The notes beneath the pieces were generated by a model, which ran no database searches, was not told the DNA's origin, and saw only the letters and a program-made list of their open reading frames with translations. Position numbers and translations under genes: made by a program. A stretch of DNA of 35,105 nt from Pseudomonadota bacterium (lineage in GTDB: Bacteria > Pseudomonadota > Gammaproteobacteria > Xanthomonadales > Xanthomonadaceae), in NCBI GenBank assembly GCA_021821195.1, contig JAKACT010000010.1:1-35105 (forward strand), in the 5' to 3' direction. Of the stretch, positions 8,235 to 19,823 are shown piece after piece (the first letter of the stretch is position 1; every line of letters starts with the position of its first letter).

Positions 8235-9470
8235 ATGCGACTCAGGCGATGTGCGGTGGCGTGGCTGGAGCCGCGCGAGGTGGCAACGTTCCAGCTGGAT
8301 GACCTGCTGTCCGGCGGCACCGGCGTGGTGGCGCGGCTGGCGTGGTTCGCACACGCGCCGCATCTGGGCGAAGCGGTGGAGGTCGATGCTGCTCACGTGC
8401 CGCTGCTGGGCGCGCTGGGCGCCATCGACTGGATCGAGCGGGCGAGCCTTGATGCGCAATTCGGAACGGATGCGGTGGATGCGCTGCTGGCCGCTGGTCT
8501 GTTGTTGCCGCAGCCGGAGGAGGGCGAAGACGCGCTGGCCGATGCCGGCTTCCGCGCGCAGGGCTGGCACCCGCCGGCGGCGGTCGCGCACATGGCCGGG
8601 CGCTGGCAGGCCATCGACGGCCCGAAGGGGATGGCCGAACAGGACTTGGACAGCAACGAGGGCCTGTTGCGCCAGCACGGCCTGCCGCCGCCGCGAGAAA
8701 CGCCGGCATCGCCGGTGGCTGCGATGCTGGCACTGCCACGCGTCGAGCGCGATGGCTTCGACGCACTGCTGGATACCCGCGCGACCTGCCGCAATTACGA
8801 CACCGCCGCCGCGGTGCCGCTGGCGACTTTTTCGCAGCTGCTGGCGCGGGTGTTCGGTGCGCGCGGCAGTGGCCATCCCGCGCCCGGCTTCGACGTCAGC
8901 AAGCGCACCAGTCCCTCCGGCGGCGCGCTGCATCCCACCGAGTGTTTCCTGATCGTGCAGCGGGTGGAAGGGATCGCCGCGGGCTTGTACCGCTACCGGG
9001 TCGAAGGGCATGCGCTGGAGCCGGTAGTGCCGCATATCGCGCCGCCGCAGGCCGGCGACGTGGGCACGCATGCGCTGGGCGATGCCGCGCCGCGCGCATG
9101 GAGTGCAGGGGAGCTGCGTGCGTTCGCGCGGATCGCGGTGGCCGGGCAGGACTTCTTTGCCGATGCGCCGGTGTTGTGCGTGCTGGCGCCGCGCTTCCAT
9201 CGTAATTTCTGGAAGTACCGCAACCACGCCAAGGCCTACCGCGTCTGCGTGCTCGACGTCGGCCACCTGTCGCAGACATTGCAGCTATGCGCCACCCAGG
9301 CCGGCTTGGGCCCGTTCGTCACCGGCGCGATCAATGAAGTGGATATCGAACGCGCGTTCGGGATGACCGGCTACGTGCAGAGCCCGCTCGTGGTGTGCGG
9401 CTTTGGCCCGCGTGCGGCCACGCTGGTGGAGTCCGAATTCGACCCCAACCGGTTGGTCTGGCCGCGCTGA
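8235..9470 (+). CDS. SagB-like peptide maturation dehydrogenase
   Basis: A 411-residue product. The first 150 or so residues form a family-specific N-terminal part without a motif I can name. From about residue 180 there is a SagB/nitroreductase-type flavin domain: RATCRNYD near 182 for FMN phosphate, TSPSGGALHPTE near 226, and YRNHAKAYRVCVLDVGHLSQ near 328 with GLGPFVTGAINE. SagB-type enzymes oxidise azolines to azoles in thiazole/oxazole peptides. No YcaO cyclodehydratase is present here, so the substrate chemistry must differ or be supplied from elsewhere. I recall a TIGRFAM for exactly this subgroup. ATG 8235 was chosen for GGGGGA at the right distance; an upstream open frame antisense to the peptide gene is unlikely to be used. 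Confidence 0.82.
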   Translation: MRLRRCAVAWLEPREVATFQLDDLLSGGTGVVARLAWFAHAPHLGEAVEVDAAHVPLLGALGAIDWIERASLDAQFGTDAVDALLAAGLLLPQPEEGEDALADAGFRAQGWHPPAAVAHMAGRWQAIDGPKGMAEQDLDSNEGLLRQHGLPPPRETPASPVAAMLALPRVERDGFDALLDTRATCRNYDTAAAVPLATFSQLLARVFGARGSGHPAPGFDVSKRTSPSGGALHPTECFLIVQRVEGIAAGLYRYRVEGHALEPVVPHIAPPQAGDVGTHALGDAAPRAWSAGELRAFARIAVAGQDFFADAPVLCVLAPRFHRNFWKYRNHAKAYRVCVLDVGHLSQTLQLCATQAGLGPFVTGAINEVDIERAFGMTGYVQSPLVVCGFGPRAATLVESEFDPNRLVWPR

Positions 9471-9613
9471 CGACACGCGCAGTCGCGAGGGCCCGGGTGC
9501 GGCTGGCGCGCTGTCGGCCAGGCGGCATTGCGTTATGCAAGGGCCGGCGTGCACCGATCGGTTCGCGCTTCAGGGCGCATGCAGCGAAGCCGGAGCATCC
9601 GGCCCCGCGTCGA

Positions 9614-11922
<2,309 letters not shown>

Positions 11923-11928
11923 CCGACG

Positions 11929-13833
11929 CTACTCTTCCACCCGGTCGCGGCCTTCGTGCTTGGCCCGATAGAGCGCCGCGTCCGCACGCGCGAACAGGGA
12001 TTCGCGGGTGTCGCCGGGGTGCGCTTCGGCAATGCCGATGCTGGTGCGGACGTGCAGCGCGGGGTCGATGTCCGGCAGCTGCAGGGTACGGGTAGCGCCA
12101 AGCAGGCGGTTGGCGATCGCCAGCGCCTGCTCGCGGTTGGCGTCCACGCAGACCACCACGAATTCCTCGCCGCCGATCCGTCCCAGCAGGTCGCGCCCGC
12201 GCAGCTGTGCCTGCCAGGCCGCGGTGGTGGCGCGCAGCACTGCATCGCCAGCGGCATGGCCGTAGCGGTCGTTGATCGTCTTGAAGTGATCCAGGTCCAG
12301 CAGCAGCATGGTGAGCGGTGTTTGTGCCCGGGCCGACTCGGCCAATTCCCGTTCGAGGATCTTCTCGATGGCGCGGCGGCTAGCCACCTCGGTTAGCGGG
12401 TCGGTCATCGCCAGCGTGCGCAGGCGGCGCGTGCGCTGGCGCTGGCGCAGGGCCAGCGCCACCAGCACGGCGACCAGCAGCACGCCCAACAGCAGGGCAA
12501 GGGTCTGCCACCCGCGGATCCGTTCGAGCGCCTTCAGCTGCGACTGGCGGGTGCTGGCTTCGGCGCGCAGCCGGTGGTTCTCGAACTCGCGCTTGCGGAT
12601 CTCGTATTCGTATTCCAGCAGGCGGCTCTGCTCCAGCCGCATCTTGCCCTGCAAGGAGGTCTGCAGCGTCGAGTAGCGCTTGTAGTCGGCCAGTGCGTTG
12701 GCGGTACTGCCCAGCGCTTCCTCGCTGGCGGCGCGCGCCTGGTAGAGCAGGGCCAGGTAGCGCTGGTTGCCGTCTTTTTCGATCAGCGGCAGCGCCTGCG
12801 CGTAGCGGGCCATCGCTTCCTGATGCTGGCCCTTGCCGGCCAAGGCCTGGCCGGTCAGCAGCAGCCGCATGTCCGCGCTGGCGTTGACGCCTTCGGCGTC
12901 GAAGATCGCCTGCGCCTGCGCCAGCGTGGCCAGCGCGGCGTCGTGCTCGCCCAGCGACACTTGCGCGGCGGCCAGCCCCACCTGCGCATTGGCGGCACTG
13001 AGCGGCAGCTTGTGGGCATTGGCGACGTCGATGGCGCGGGCGAACGAGGCCTTCGCTTTTTGTGGCTTGCCGGACTCGTCGTAGAGGAAGCCAAGCTGCA
13101 CCAGGTCGGTGACCACCCGATCCCAGTCCTGCTTGTCCTGCATGGTTTCCACCGAGCGGGTGAAGTAGCGCTCGGCCTGCGCCCAGTCGCCGATGCGGCG
13201 GTAGGTGATCGCGATCCACAGCATCAGCGTGTCGATCTCGTGGTCGATCCCGGCTTGGCGGAAGCTGGCGCGGGCGCGCTGGAAGTCCAGCAGCGACCGG
13301 GCCTGCTCACCCTGCTGGGAAAGCAGCGAACCGCGCTGGATCAGGGCCTCGCCAAGCAGCTGCGATTCCGTGGAATTTTCCAGCAGGCGCACCATGCGGT
13401 CGGCTTCGCGCAGTGCCTGTCCGGCGCCCTCGAGCTCCTGCACGTAGCCGATCCGGCAAAACTGCGCGCGCCCCTGCGAGGCCAAGTCGCCGGCCTCGCG
13501 GGCGCGGCGCTGGGCCTCGTCGGCATAGGCCAGCCCCTGCTTCGGATCCTTCCAGCGCTCGCTGGTGCAATACACCGAGCGGAACTGCACTTCGCGCTTG
13601 CGATCCCCCGGCGGCAGCAGCACGCGCAGTTGCTGCAGGTACGCCTCGTAGCGCTCGTAGGTCATGTCCATCGAACCGGGGCCGATCACCTCGGCGAACA
13701 CCGTGTCGAAGCGGCTTGCCGACGGCACCGCTGCATCGCGCTGGGTGCCCGGCTGGGCGGCCACGGCCGTGCTGGCCGCCAGCACGAGTGCCAGCAGCAG
13801 GCTTGCCTTACGCAGCAACCGGGTCATTTCCAT
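11929..13833 (-). CDS. Membrane-bound TPR sensor diguanylate cyclase
   Basis: A 634-residue product with an N-terminal signal-like segment (about 5-27, LLRKASLLLALVLAASTAVA). A long periplasmic tetratricopeptide-like helical region follows to about 390, then a coiled coil (about 395-438) and a membrane segment near 440-462 (LALLLGVLLVAVLVALAL). A cytoplasmic GGDEF domain closes the protein. The active motif is GGEEF at 554-558, and an RxxD inhibitory site (RGRD) stands exactly five residues before it, so feedback inhibition by c-di-GMP is expected. DLDHFKTINDRYGHAAGD is intact. ATG 13833 is supported by AGGAG five bases upstream. The input signal is unknown. It is a stand-alone gene converging on glnB. 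Confidence 0.9.
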   Translation of the reverse strand: MEMTRLLRKASLLLALVLAASTAVAAQPGTQRDAAVPSASRFDTVFAEVIGPGSMDMTYERYEAYLQQLRVLLPPGDRKREVQFRSVYCTSERWKDPKQGLAYADEAQRRAREAGDLASQGRAQFCRIGYVQELEGAGQALREADRMVRLLENSTESQLLGEALIQRGSLLSQQGEQARSLLDFQRARASFRQAGIDHEIDTLMLWIAITYRRIGDWAQAERYFTRSVETMQDKQDWDRVVTDLVQLGFLYDESGKPQKAKASFARAIDVANAHKLPLSAANAQVGLAAAQVSLGEHDAALATLAQAQAIFDAEGVNASADMRLLLTGQALAGKGQHQEAMARYAQALPLIEKDGNQRYLALLYQARAASEEALGSTANALADYKRYSTLQTSLQGKMRLEQSRLLEYEYEIRKREFENHRLRAEASTRQSQLKALERIRGWQTLALLLGVLLVAVLVALALRQRQRTRRLRTLAMTDPLTEVASRRAIEKILERELAESARAQTPLTMLLLDLDHFKTINDRYGHAAGDAVLRATTAAWQAQLRGRDLLGRIGGEEFVVVCVDANREQALAIANRLLGATRTLQLPDIDPALHVRTSIGIAEAHPGDTRESLFARADAALYRAKHEGRDRVEE

Positions 13834-13922
13834 CCGGGCTCCTGCATGCCATCGCCGCGGCATCGCGACAGGTTGATGGTATGCGGTTTTCCGGCGGCAG
13901 TGGGGGAGCTGCCCCCGGTATT

Positions 13923-14777
13923 TCAGGCTTTCAGGGCGGCCGTCACAAACGGCGGCAGGCTCTGCGCGCCCTTGTGGATGTCGGCGGTGTAGTAGAGCGT
14001 GGCGAAACCCTTGCCGCGGGCGTCCGCCTCGCGGAAGCCGAAATCGGCATTCGCCACCTTTTTCGCCATCGTGCAGCTCCACCAGCCGGTGGGGTAGCAG
14101 GGCTGCGGGAACGGCAGGGTCTGGAAGCCGTGGAAGCCGGCCTTGCCCATTTCCGCGCGCATCGCCTTGATCAGGTCGAGCAGCACCAGCGGCGATTCGC
14201 TCTGCTGCACCAGGATGCCGTCGTCCTTGAGCGCGCGGTGGCAGCTTTCGAAGAAGGCCTTGTTGAACAGCCCTTCGGCCGGGCCGACCGGGTCGGTGGA
14301 GTCCACGATCACGATGTCCACGCTGCCGGGTTCGCAGTTGGCCATGTAGGCGATGCCGTCATCGAACAGCAGCTCGGCGCGCGGATCGGCGTTGGATTCG
14401 CACAGCTCGGGGAAGTACTTCTCCGCCATCCGCGTGACCTGCTCGTCGATGTCGCACTGGACGGCCTTCTCCACGCCCGGGTGGCGCAGCACCTCGCGTA
14501 GCGTGCCGCAGTCGCCGCCACCGATGATGACCACGCGCTTGGGGTCGGCATGGGTGAACAGCGCGGGATGCGACATCATCTCGTGGTAGAGGAAGTTGTC
14601 GCGGCTGGTCAGCATCATCGCGCCGTCGATCAGCATGACGTTGCCCCAGTCGGTCGACTCGAAGATTTCGATCTTCTGGAACGGCGACTGCACCTCGTCC
14701 AGCTTGCGGGTGATGCGGAAGCCGATGGACGAGCCGGCCTTGTCGAAGTTCTCGTACAGCCAGTTGGAGTCGGTCAT
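13923..14777 (-). CDS. speE: Polyamine aminopropyltransferase (spermidine synthase)
   Basis: The enzyme transfers an aminopropyl group from decarboxylated S-adenosylmethionine to putrescine to give spermidine. The 284-residue product has the nucleotide-binding GGGDCGTLREVLRHPGVEKA and CDIDEQV, and the catalytic DSTDPVGPAEGLF segment. Gate residues in QSESPLVLLD and FPQPCYPTGWWSCTMA are recognisable. ATG 14777 gives the common MTDSNWLYENF start but has only a weak ribosome site. It is divergent from speA. The intermediate enzyme for agmatine to putrescine is not in this window. Confidence 0.95.
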   Translation of the reverse strand: MTDSNWLYENFDKAGSSIGFRITRKLDEVQSPFQKIEIFESTDWGNVMLIDGAMMLTSRDNFLYHEMMSHPALFTHADPKRVVIIGGGDCGTLREVLRHPGVEKAVQCDIDEQVTRMAEKYFPELCESNADPRAELLFDDGIAYMANCEPGSVDIVIVDSTDPVGPAEGLFNKAFFESCHRALKDDGILVQQSESPLVLLDLIKAMRAEMGKAGFHGFQTLPFPQPCYPTGWWSCTMAKKVANADFGFREADARGKGFATLYYTADIHKGAQSLPPFVTAALKA

Positions 14778-14806
14778 GGCGGGGGGTTCCGGGGAATCGT
14801 GGTAAC

Positions 14807-14818
14807 CGCGCATTGTAG
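14807..14818 (-). promoter_or_regulatory. speE -10 region
   Basis: On the minus strand the bases read CTACAATGCGCG, with TACAAT as a near-consensus -10 hexamer 35 bases before the speE start. No convincing -35 is visible. The same 12-mer occurs on the plus strand before speA (14925-14936). Confidence 0.55.
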
Positions 14819-14924
14819 CGAAAGGGGTTTCCCGGGATGTCGTGGCCGGTCTGCCGGGCCGCGCCCGGGTGGCGGCGGGTCCGGCGCGGTCACCGCAGCA
14901 GGACGGGCGCGGCCCTACAATGCG

Positions 14925-14936
14925 CGCCTGTTTGCC
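14925..14936 (+). promoter_or_regulatory. speA -10 region
   Basis: CTACAATGCGCG on the plus strand carries a TACAAT -10 hexamer at 14926-14931, 17 bases before the speA start, followed by GGAG at 14937-14940 as ribosome site. The transcript leader would be very short. It mirrors the element before speE. Confidence 0.55.
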
Positions 14937-14948
14937 GGAGTTGCCGCG

Positions 14949-16831
<1,883 letters not shown>

Positions 16832-16835
<4 letters not shown>

Positions 16836-17959
16836 GCACCGCCGCGGCGCCGGCGCGCCTGCCGGGCCTGGACCTGCTGCGCGCCATCGCGGTGCTGTGG
16901 ACGATGCAGTTCCATAGCTTCATCGTCGGTGGGCTGGGGCCAGGCTGGGCGTGGCTGGAGCGCTACGGCTGGATGGGCGTGGACCTGTTCTTCGTGCTCA
17001 GCGGCTACCTGATCGGCGGGCAGCTGCTGCGGCCGCTGGCGCGCGGGGAATCGCCGTCGCTGCGCGCGTTCTACCTCAAGCGCGCGTTCCGCATCCTGCC
17101 CGCGTTCTGGGCGGTGCTGGCGGTCTACCTGCTGTGGCCGGGCTTCCGCGAGGCGCCGGGGATGGAGCCGTGGTGGAAGTTCGCGCTGTTCTTCGTCAAC
17201 CTCGATATCGACTACGCCGCCAACGCCGCGTTCTCGCACGCGTGGTCGCTGTGCGTGGAGGAACACTTCTACCTGCTGTTCCCGGCGCTGGCGCTGCTGC
17301 TGGCGCGCAAGCCGTCGCCGGCGAAATTCTGGGCCGTGTGCGTGGCGGTGTTGCTGGGCGGCATCGCCCTGCGCAGCGGCATCTGGCTGCACGATGACGC
17401 CACCCAGCCGCAGCGCCCGTGGTTCGTCGAGGACATCTATTACCCCACATGGAACCGCCTCGACGGCTTGTTGATGGGGGTGGTGCTGGCCGCGTGGCAG
17501 GCGTATCGCCCCGTTTCTTGGGCGCGCGCCGCGCAGCACGCCAACGGGTTCGCGCTGGCCGGCGTGGCGGTGATGGCGCTGGCGTTCTGGCTGTTCCGCG
17601 ACCGCGTCGGGCTGCCCGGCAACAGCATCGGCTGGCCGGTGCTGTCGCTGGGGTTGGCGCTGCTGGTGTTTGCCGGTGCGCAGGCGCGCGGCGTGCTGGG
17701 CGCGCGTGCGCTGCCGGGCGCGGGCTGGGTCGCGGCGATCTCCTACAGCCTCTACCTCGTCCACAAGCCTATGTACGCGGTGGTGCAGGGGCACTGGGGC
17801 GGGTGGCTGGACGGGCGCGGCCTCGTCGCCTGGCTGGCCTATGGCGCGGCCTCGCTGGCCGTGGCGGCACTGCTGTACTACGCGGTGGAACGGCCGTTCC
17901 TGCGGCTGCGTGGCGTCGTGCTGGCGCGAAGGCGCCGGGCCCTGCCTGCCGTGGCCTAG
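16832..17959 (+). CDS. Acyltransferase 3 family membrane protein
   Basis: An integral membrane acyltransferase of 375 residues with about ten hydrophobic segments. It begins with the family signature LPGLDLLRAIAVLWTMQFHS, then GWMGVDLFFVLSGYLIGGQL, FYLKRAFRILPAFW and HAWSLCVEEHFYLLFPALAL. Such enzymes O-acylate sugars of lipopolysaccharide, exopolysaccharide or peptidoglycan; the substrate here cannot be told. The start is GTG 16832, embedded in GTGA with the speA stop. No better start exists downstream before the first motif. A tie to polyamine synthesis is suggested only by this overlap. Its stop codon shares CTAG with the opposite-strand toxin gene. Confidence 0.88.
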
Positions 17960-18603
17960 AGCTGCCGCGCGTGCAGCCGCAGCGCTGCCTCCAGGATCGG
18001 TTTGGCCCAATGGGGCGTCTGCCCGAGGGTGGCGGCATCGGTGGGCCAAGTGATCCGCCCGGCTTCCATCTGCAGCAGCAGGCGCGGATCGCCGATGGGC
18101 GAGCCGGCCGTGGCATCGATGCTGTTGTCGTAGACCTGGAGCTGTGAAAGGTACGGCAGCAGGGTGGCGAGGTTGGCCAGCGATGCGACGTAGCGTTCGT
18201 GGATCTTCGCTTGGGGAATGTCGTGCCCGCCGCGGCTGACGCGATAGCGCACGCGGGCGATATGGTGCTCCGGCGAATCCAGTCCGCAGAACCACATGGC
18301 GACATCGTGGGTCTGCACGGCATCCCGCAGTTTCGCGGCGATGGTGTTGCCGCCCAGCGTGGTTTCGAAGGCATGGTCGCGGCCATTGGCGATGGCGGCC
18401 TCCAGCCTGCGCACCCCTTCCTGCCACGCCGCCGCATTGGCGTCGGCCAGCGGGCTGCCCGTGGCCTCCATCAGCTGGCGGGTAAAGGTGTCGGGGTTGA
18501 ACCAGTCCATGCCGGCATGCCGCAGCGCCGCGCCACCGATGGAGCTCTTGCCGGCGCCGTTGACCCCGGCGAGCACGAACACCAGCGGACGCGCCGCAGG
18601 CAT
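17956..18603 (-). CDS. Zeta-type kinase toxin (P-loop)
   Basis: A 215-residue P-loop protein. Walker A is VLAGVNGAGKSSIGG at about residues 10-24, followed by DWFNPDTFTRQL, the FETTLGG strand and a RVSRGGHDIPQAKIHERY segment. These are typical of the chromosomal zeta-toxin-like family. Known zeta toxins phosphorylate UDP-N-acetylglucosamine and block peptidoglycan synthesis; whether this one does so is inferred. ATG 18603 lies one base after the stop of the preceding antitoxin-like gene, a usual toxin-antitoxin arrangement. No epsilon antitoxin is present. Alternatively it is a non-toxic small-molecule kinase of the same fold. Confidence 0.8.
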   Translation of the reverse strand: MPAARPLVFVLAGVNGAGKSSIGGAALRHAGMDWFNPDTFTRQLMEATGSPLADANAAAWQEGVRRLEAAIANGRDHAFETTLGGNTIAAKLRDAVQTHDVAMWFCGLDSPEHHIARVRYRVSRGGHDIPQAKIHERYVASLANLATLLPYLSQLQVYDNSIDATAGSPIGDPRLLLQMEAGRITWPTDAATLGQTPHWAKPILEAALRLHARQL

Positions 18604-18604
18604 G

Positions 18605-18958
18605 TCAGCAGGTTTCTCCGGCGATGACACGGCCTTCCAGCTGCAACGGCTTGCGCAGGATGTCGCGCAGCGTGTCGCCGGCTCCCGGCGCATCGAGGCA
18701 GGCCAGACGCTCGTCGAACCTGCGCCGCAGGTCTTCCAGCAGCAGGCGGTCCTTCTCGCCGGCGTCGCGCAGCAGGGCCAGCAGGCGGTCGTATTCCTCC
18801 ACCGGCAGGATCACCGCTTCCGGCTTGTTGTGGTTGGTCACCACCACCTTGCCGTTGCGCGCTACGACCTGCATCACCCCGCGCCAGCCCAGCTTCTTCA
18901 CGTCGGAAGCAGGGGTGTGCGGCAGGTCAGCCATCGGTTTCAGGATGGTGGCGGCCAT
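18605..18958 (-). CDS. Phd/YefM-like antitoxin
   Basis: A 117-residue protein. Residues about 20-65 show the Phd/YefM pattern: WRGVMQVVARNGKVVVTNHN, then KPEAVILPVEEYDRLLALL. A charged helical C-terminal half (DRLLLEDLRRRFDERLACLD) follows, which would wrap and neutralise the partner toxin. The N-terminal part should bind the operator at 18973-18997. ATG 18958 has GGAG eight bases upstream. It is encoded first in the pair and ends one base before the kinase start, so translation is probably coupled. Confidence 0.8.
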   Translation of the reverse strand: MAATILKPMADLPHTPASDVKKLGWRGVMQVVARNGKVVVTNHNKPEAVILPVEEYDRLLALLRDAGEKDRLLLEDLRRRFDERLACLDAPGAGDTLRDILRKPLQLEGRVIAGETC

Positions 18959-18972
18959 GGCGCTGTCTCCAG

Positions 18973-18997
18973 AGGGTATCTGGGGGAAATATACCCT
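18973..18997 (-). promoter_or_regulatory. Toxin-antitoxin promoter and operator dyad
   Basis: AGGGTAT (18973-18979) and ATACCCT (18991-18997) form an inverted repeat with an 11-base spacer. The minus strand holds TATATT (18993-18988) as a likely -10 within it, 30 bases before the antitoxin start. This is the geometry expected for an autorepressed toxin-antitoxin operon. A good -35 is not visible. Confidence 0.6.
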
Positions 18998-19033
18998 TTT
19001 GGGGAAAAATAGCCTGAACGGTCGAATCTGGGG

Positions 19034-19792
19034 TCAGGCCTCGCGATGCACCTGGAAGCCGGCGAACGACTGCGAGGTCGGCATCAGCTCGATCCGGTTG
19101 ATGTTCAGGTGCGGCGGCTGGTTGGCGACCCAGAAGATCGTCTCGGCGATGTCGTCGGCGGTCATCGGGTTGGCGCCGCCATAGAGCTTGTCGGAGGCGG
19201 CCTGGTCGCCGTGGGTGCGGACCACGGTGAACTCGGTTTCGGCCATGCCCGGTTCGATCGCGGTCACGCGCACGCCGGTGCCGTGCAGGTCGGCGCGCAG
19301 GCCCAGCGAGAACTGGCTGACGAAGGCCTTGGTGCCGCCGTAGGCATTGCCGCCGGTGTAGGGGTAGGTGGCCGCGGTGGAGCTGATGTTGATGATGGCG
19401 CCCTTGCGCGCAATGAGCGTGGGCAGCAGGGCGTGGGTCAACGTCACCAGCGCGGTGACGTTGGTGTCGATCATGGTCTTCCAGTCGGACAGCAGCGCGT
19501 CCTGCGCCGGCTTCGTGCCCTGCGCCAGCCCGGCGTTGTTGACCAGCAGGTCGATCCCGCGGAAGCGTTCCGGCAGAGCATCCAGCGCGGCGCGCATGGC
19601 GGCCTCGTCGCGGATGTCGAAGCAGGCGGGGTGCAGTGCCTCGCCGAGTTCGGCGCGCAGGGCGTCAAGGCGGTCGGCGCGGCGGCCAGTGGCGATGACT
19701 TGCCAGCCGGCGGCGATGAAGCGGCGCGCGGCGGCGCGACCGAAGCCGGCGGTGGCGCCGGTGATGAGGGCGGTGCGGGGCGTGGTCTCCAT
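19034..19792 (-). CDS. ydfG: YdfG-like NADP-dependent 3-hydroxy acid dehydrogenase (SDR)
   Basis: A classical short-chain dehydrogenase of 252 residues. The cofactor motif TGATAGFGRAAARRF lies near the N-terminus with ATGRRADRL, a pattern preferring NADP. Also present are NNAGLA, the catalytic Ser in NISSTAATYPYTG and the YGGTK active-site Tyr/Lys. The C-terminal INRIELMPTSQSFAGFQVHR matches E. coli YdfG, which reduces malonic semialdehyde and oxidises L-allo-threonine and serine. The gene seems monocistronic; 31 bases separate its start from the SPOR gene stop. Its stop overlaps a GGGGTCAGG motif, a possible trace of the repeat family seen at 63-114. Confidence 0.9.
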   Translation of the reverse strand: METTPRTALITGATAGFGRAAARRFIAAGWQVIATGRRADRLDALRAELGEALHPACFDIRDEAAMRAALDALPERFRGIDLLVNNAGLAQGTKPAQDALLSDWKTMIDTNVTALVTLTHALLPTLIARKGAIINISSTAATYPYTGGNAYGGTKAFVSQFSLGLRADLHGTGVRVTAIEPGMAETEFTVVRTHGDQAASDKLYGGANPMTADDIAETIFWVANQPPHLNINRIELMPTSQSFAGFQVHREA

Positions 19793-19823
19793 CCCCCCAT
19801 TCTACGACCGCCGGCGGCGCGAC

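Noticed and set aside
8235-9470. Reading the locus as a standard thiazole/oxazole peptide (TOMM) cluster
   Set aside because: No YcaO cyclodehydratase or E1-like partner gene is present, and the peptide lacks a Cys/Ser/Thr-rich core.
9589-9603. GCCGG/CCGGC hairpin after comM as terminator
   Set aside because: Five base pairs without a T-tract in a very GC-rich region is expected by chance.
13902-13917. GGGGG/CCCCC hairpin after the speE stop as terminator
   Set aside because: Only a 5-bp stem with no T-tract; too weak to list as a feature.
19027-19040. GGGGTCAGG at the ydfG stop as a second copy of the 63-114 repeat
   Set aside because: Only nine bases match and no opposing arm is found nearby, so it could be chance; kept only as a remark.
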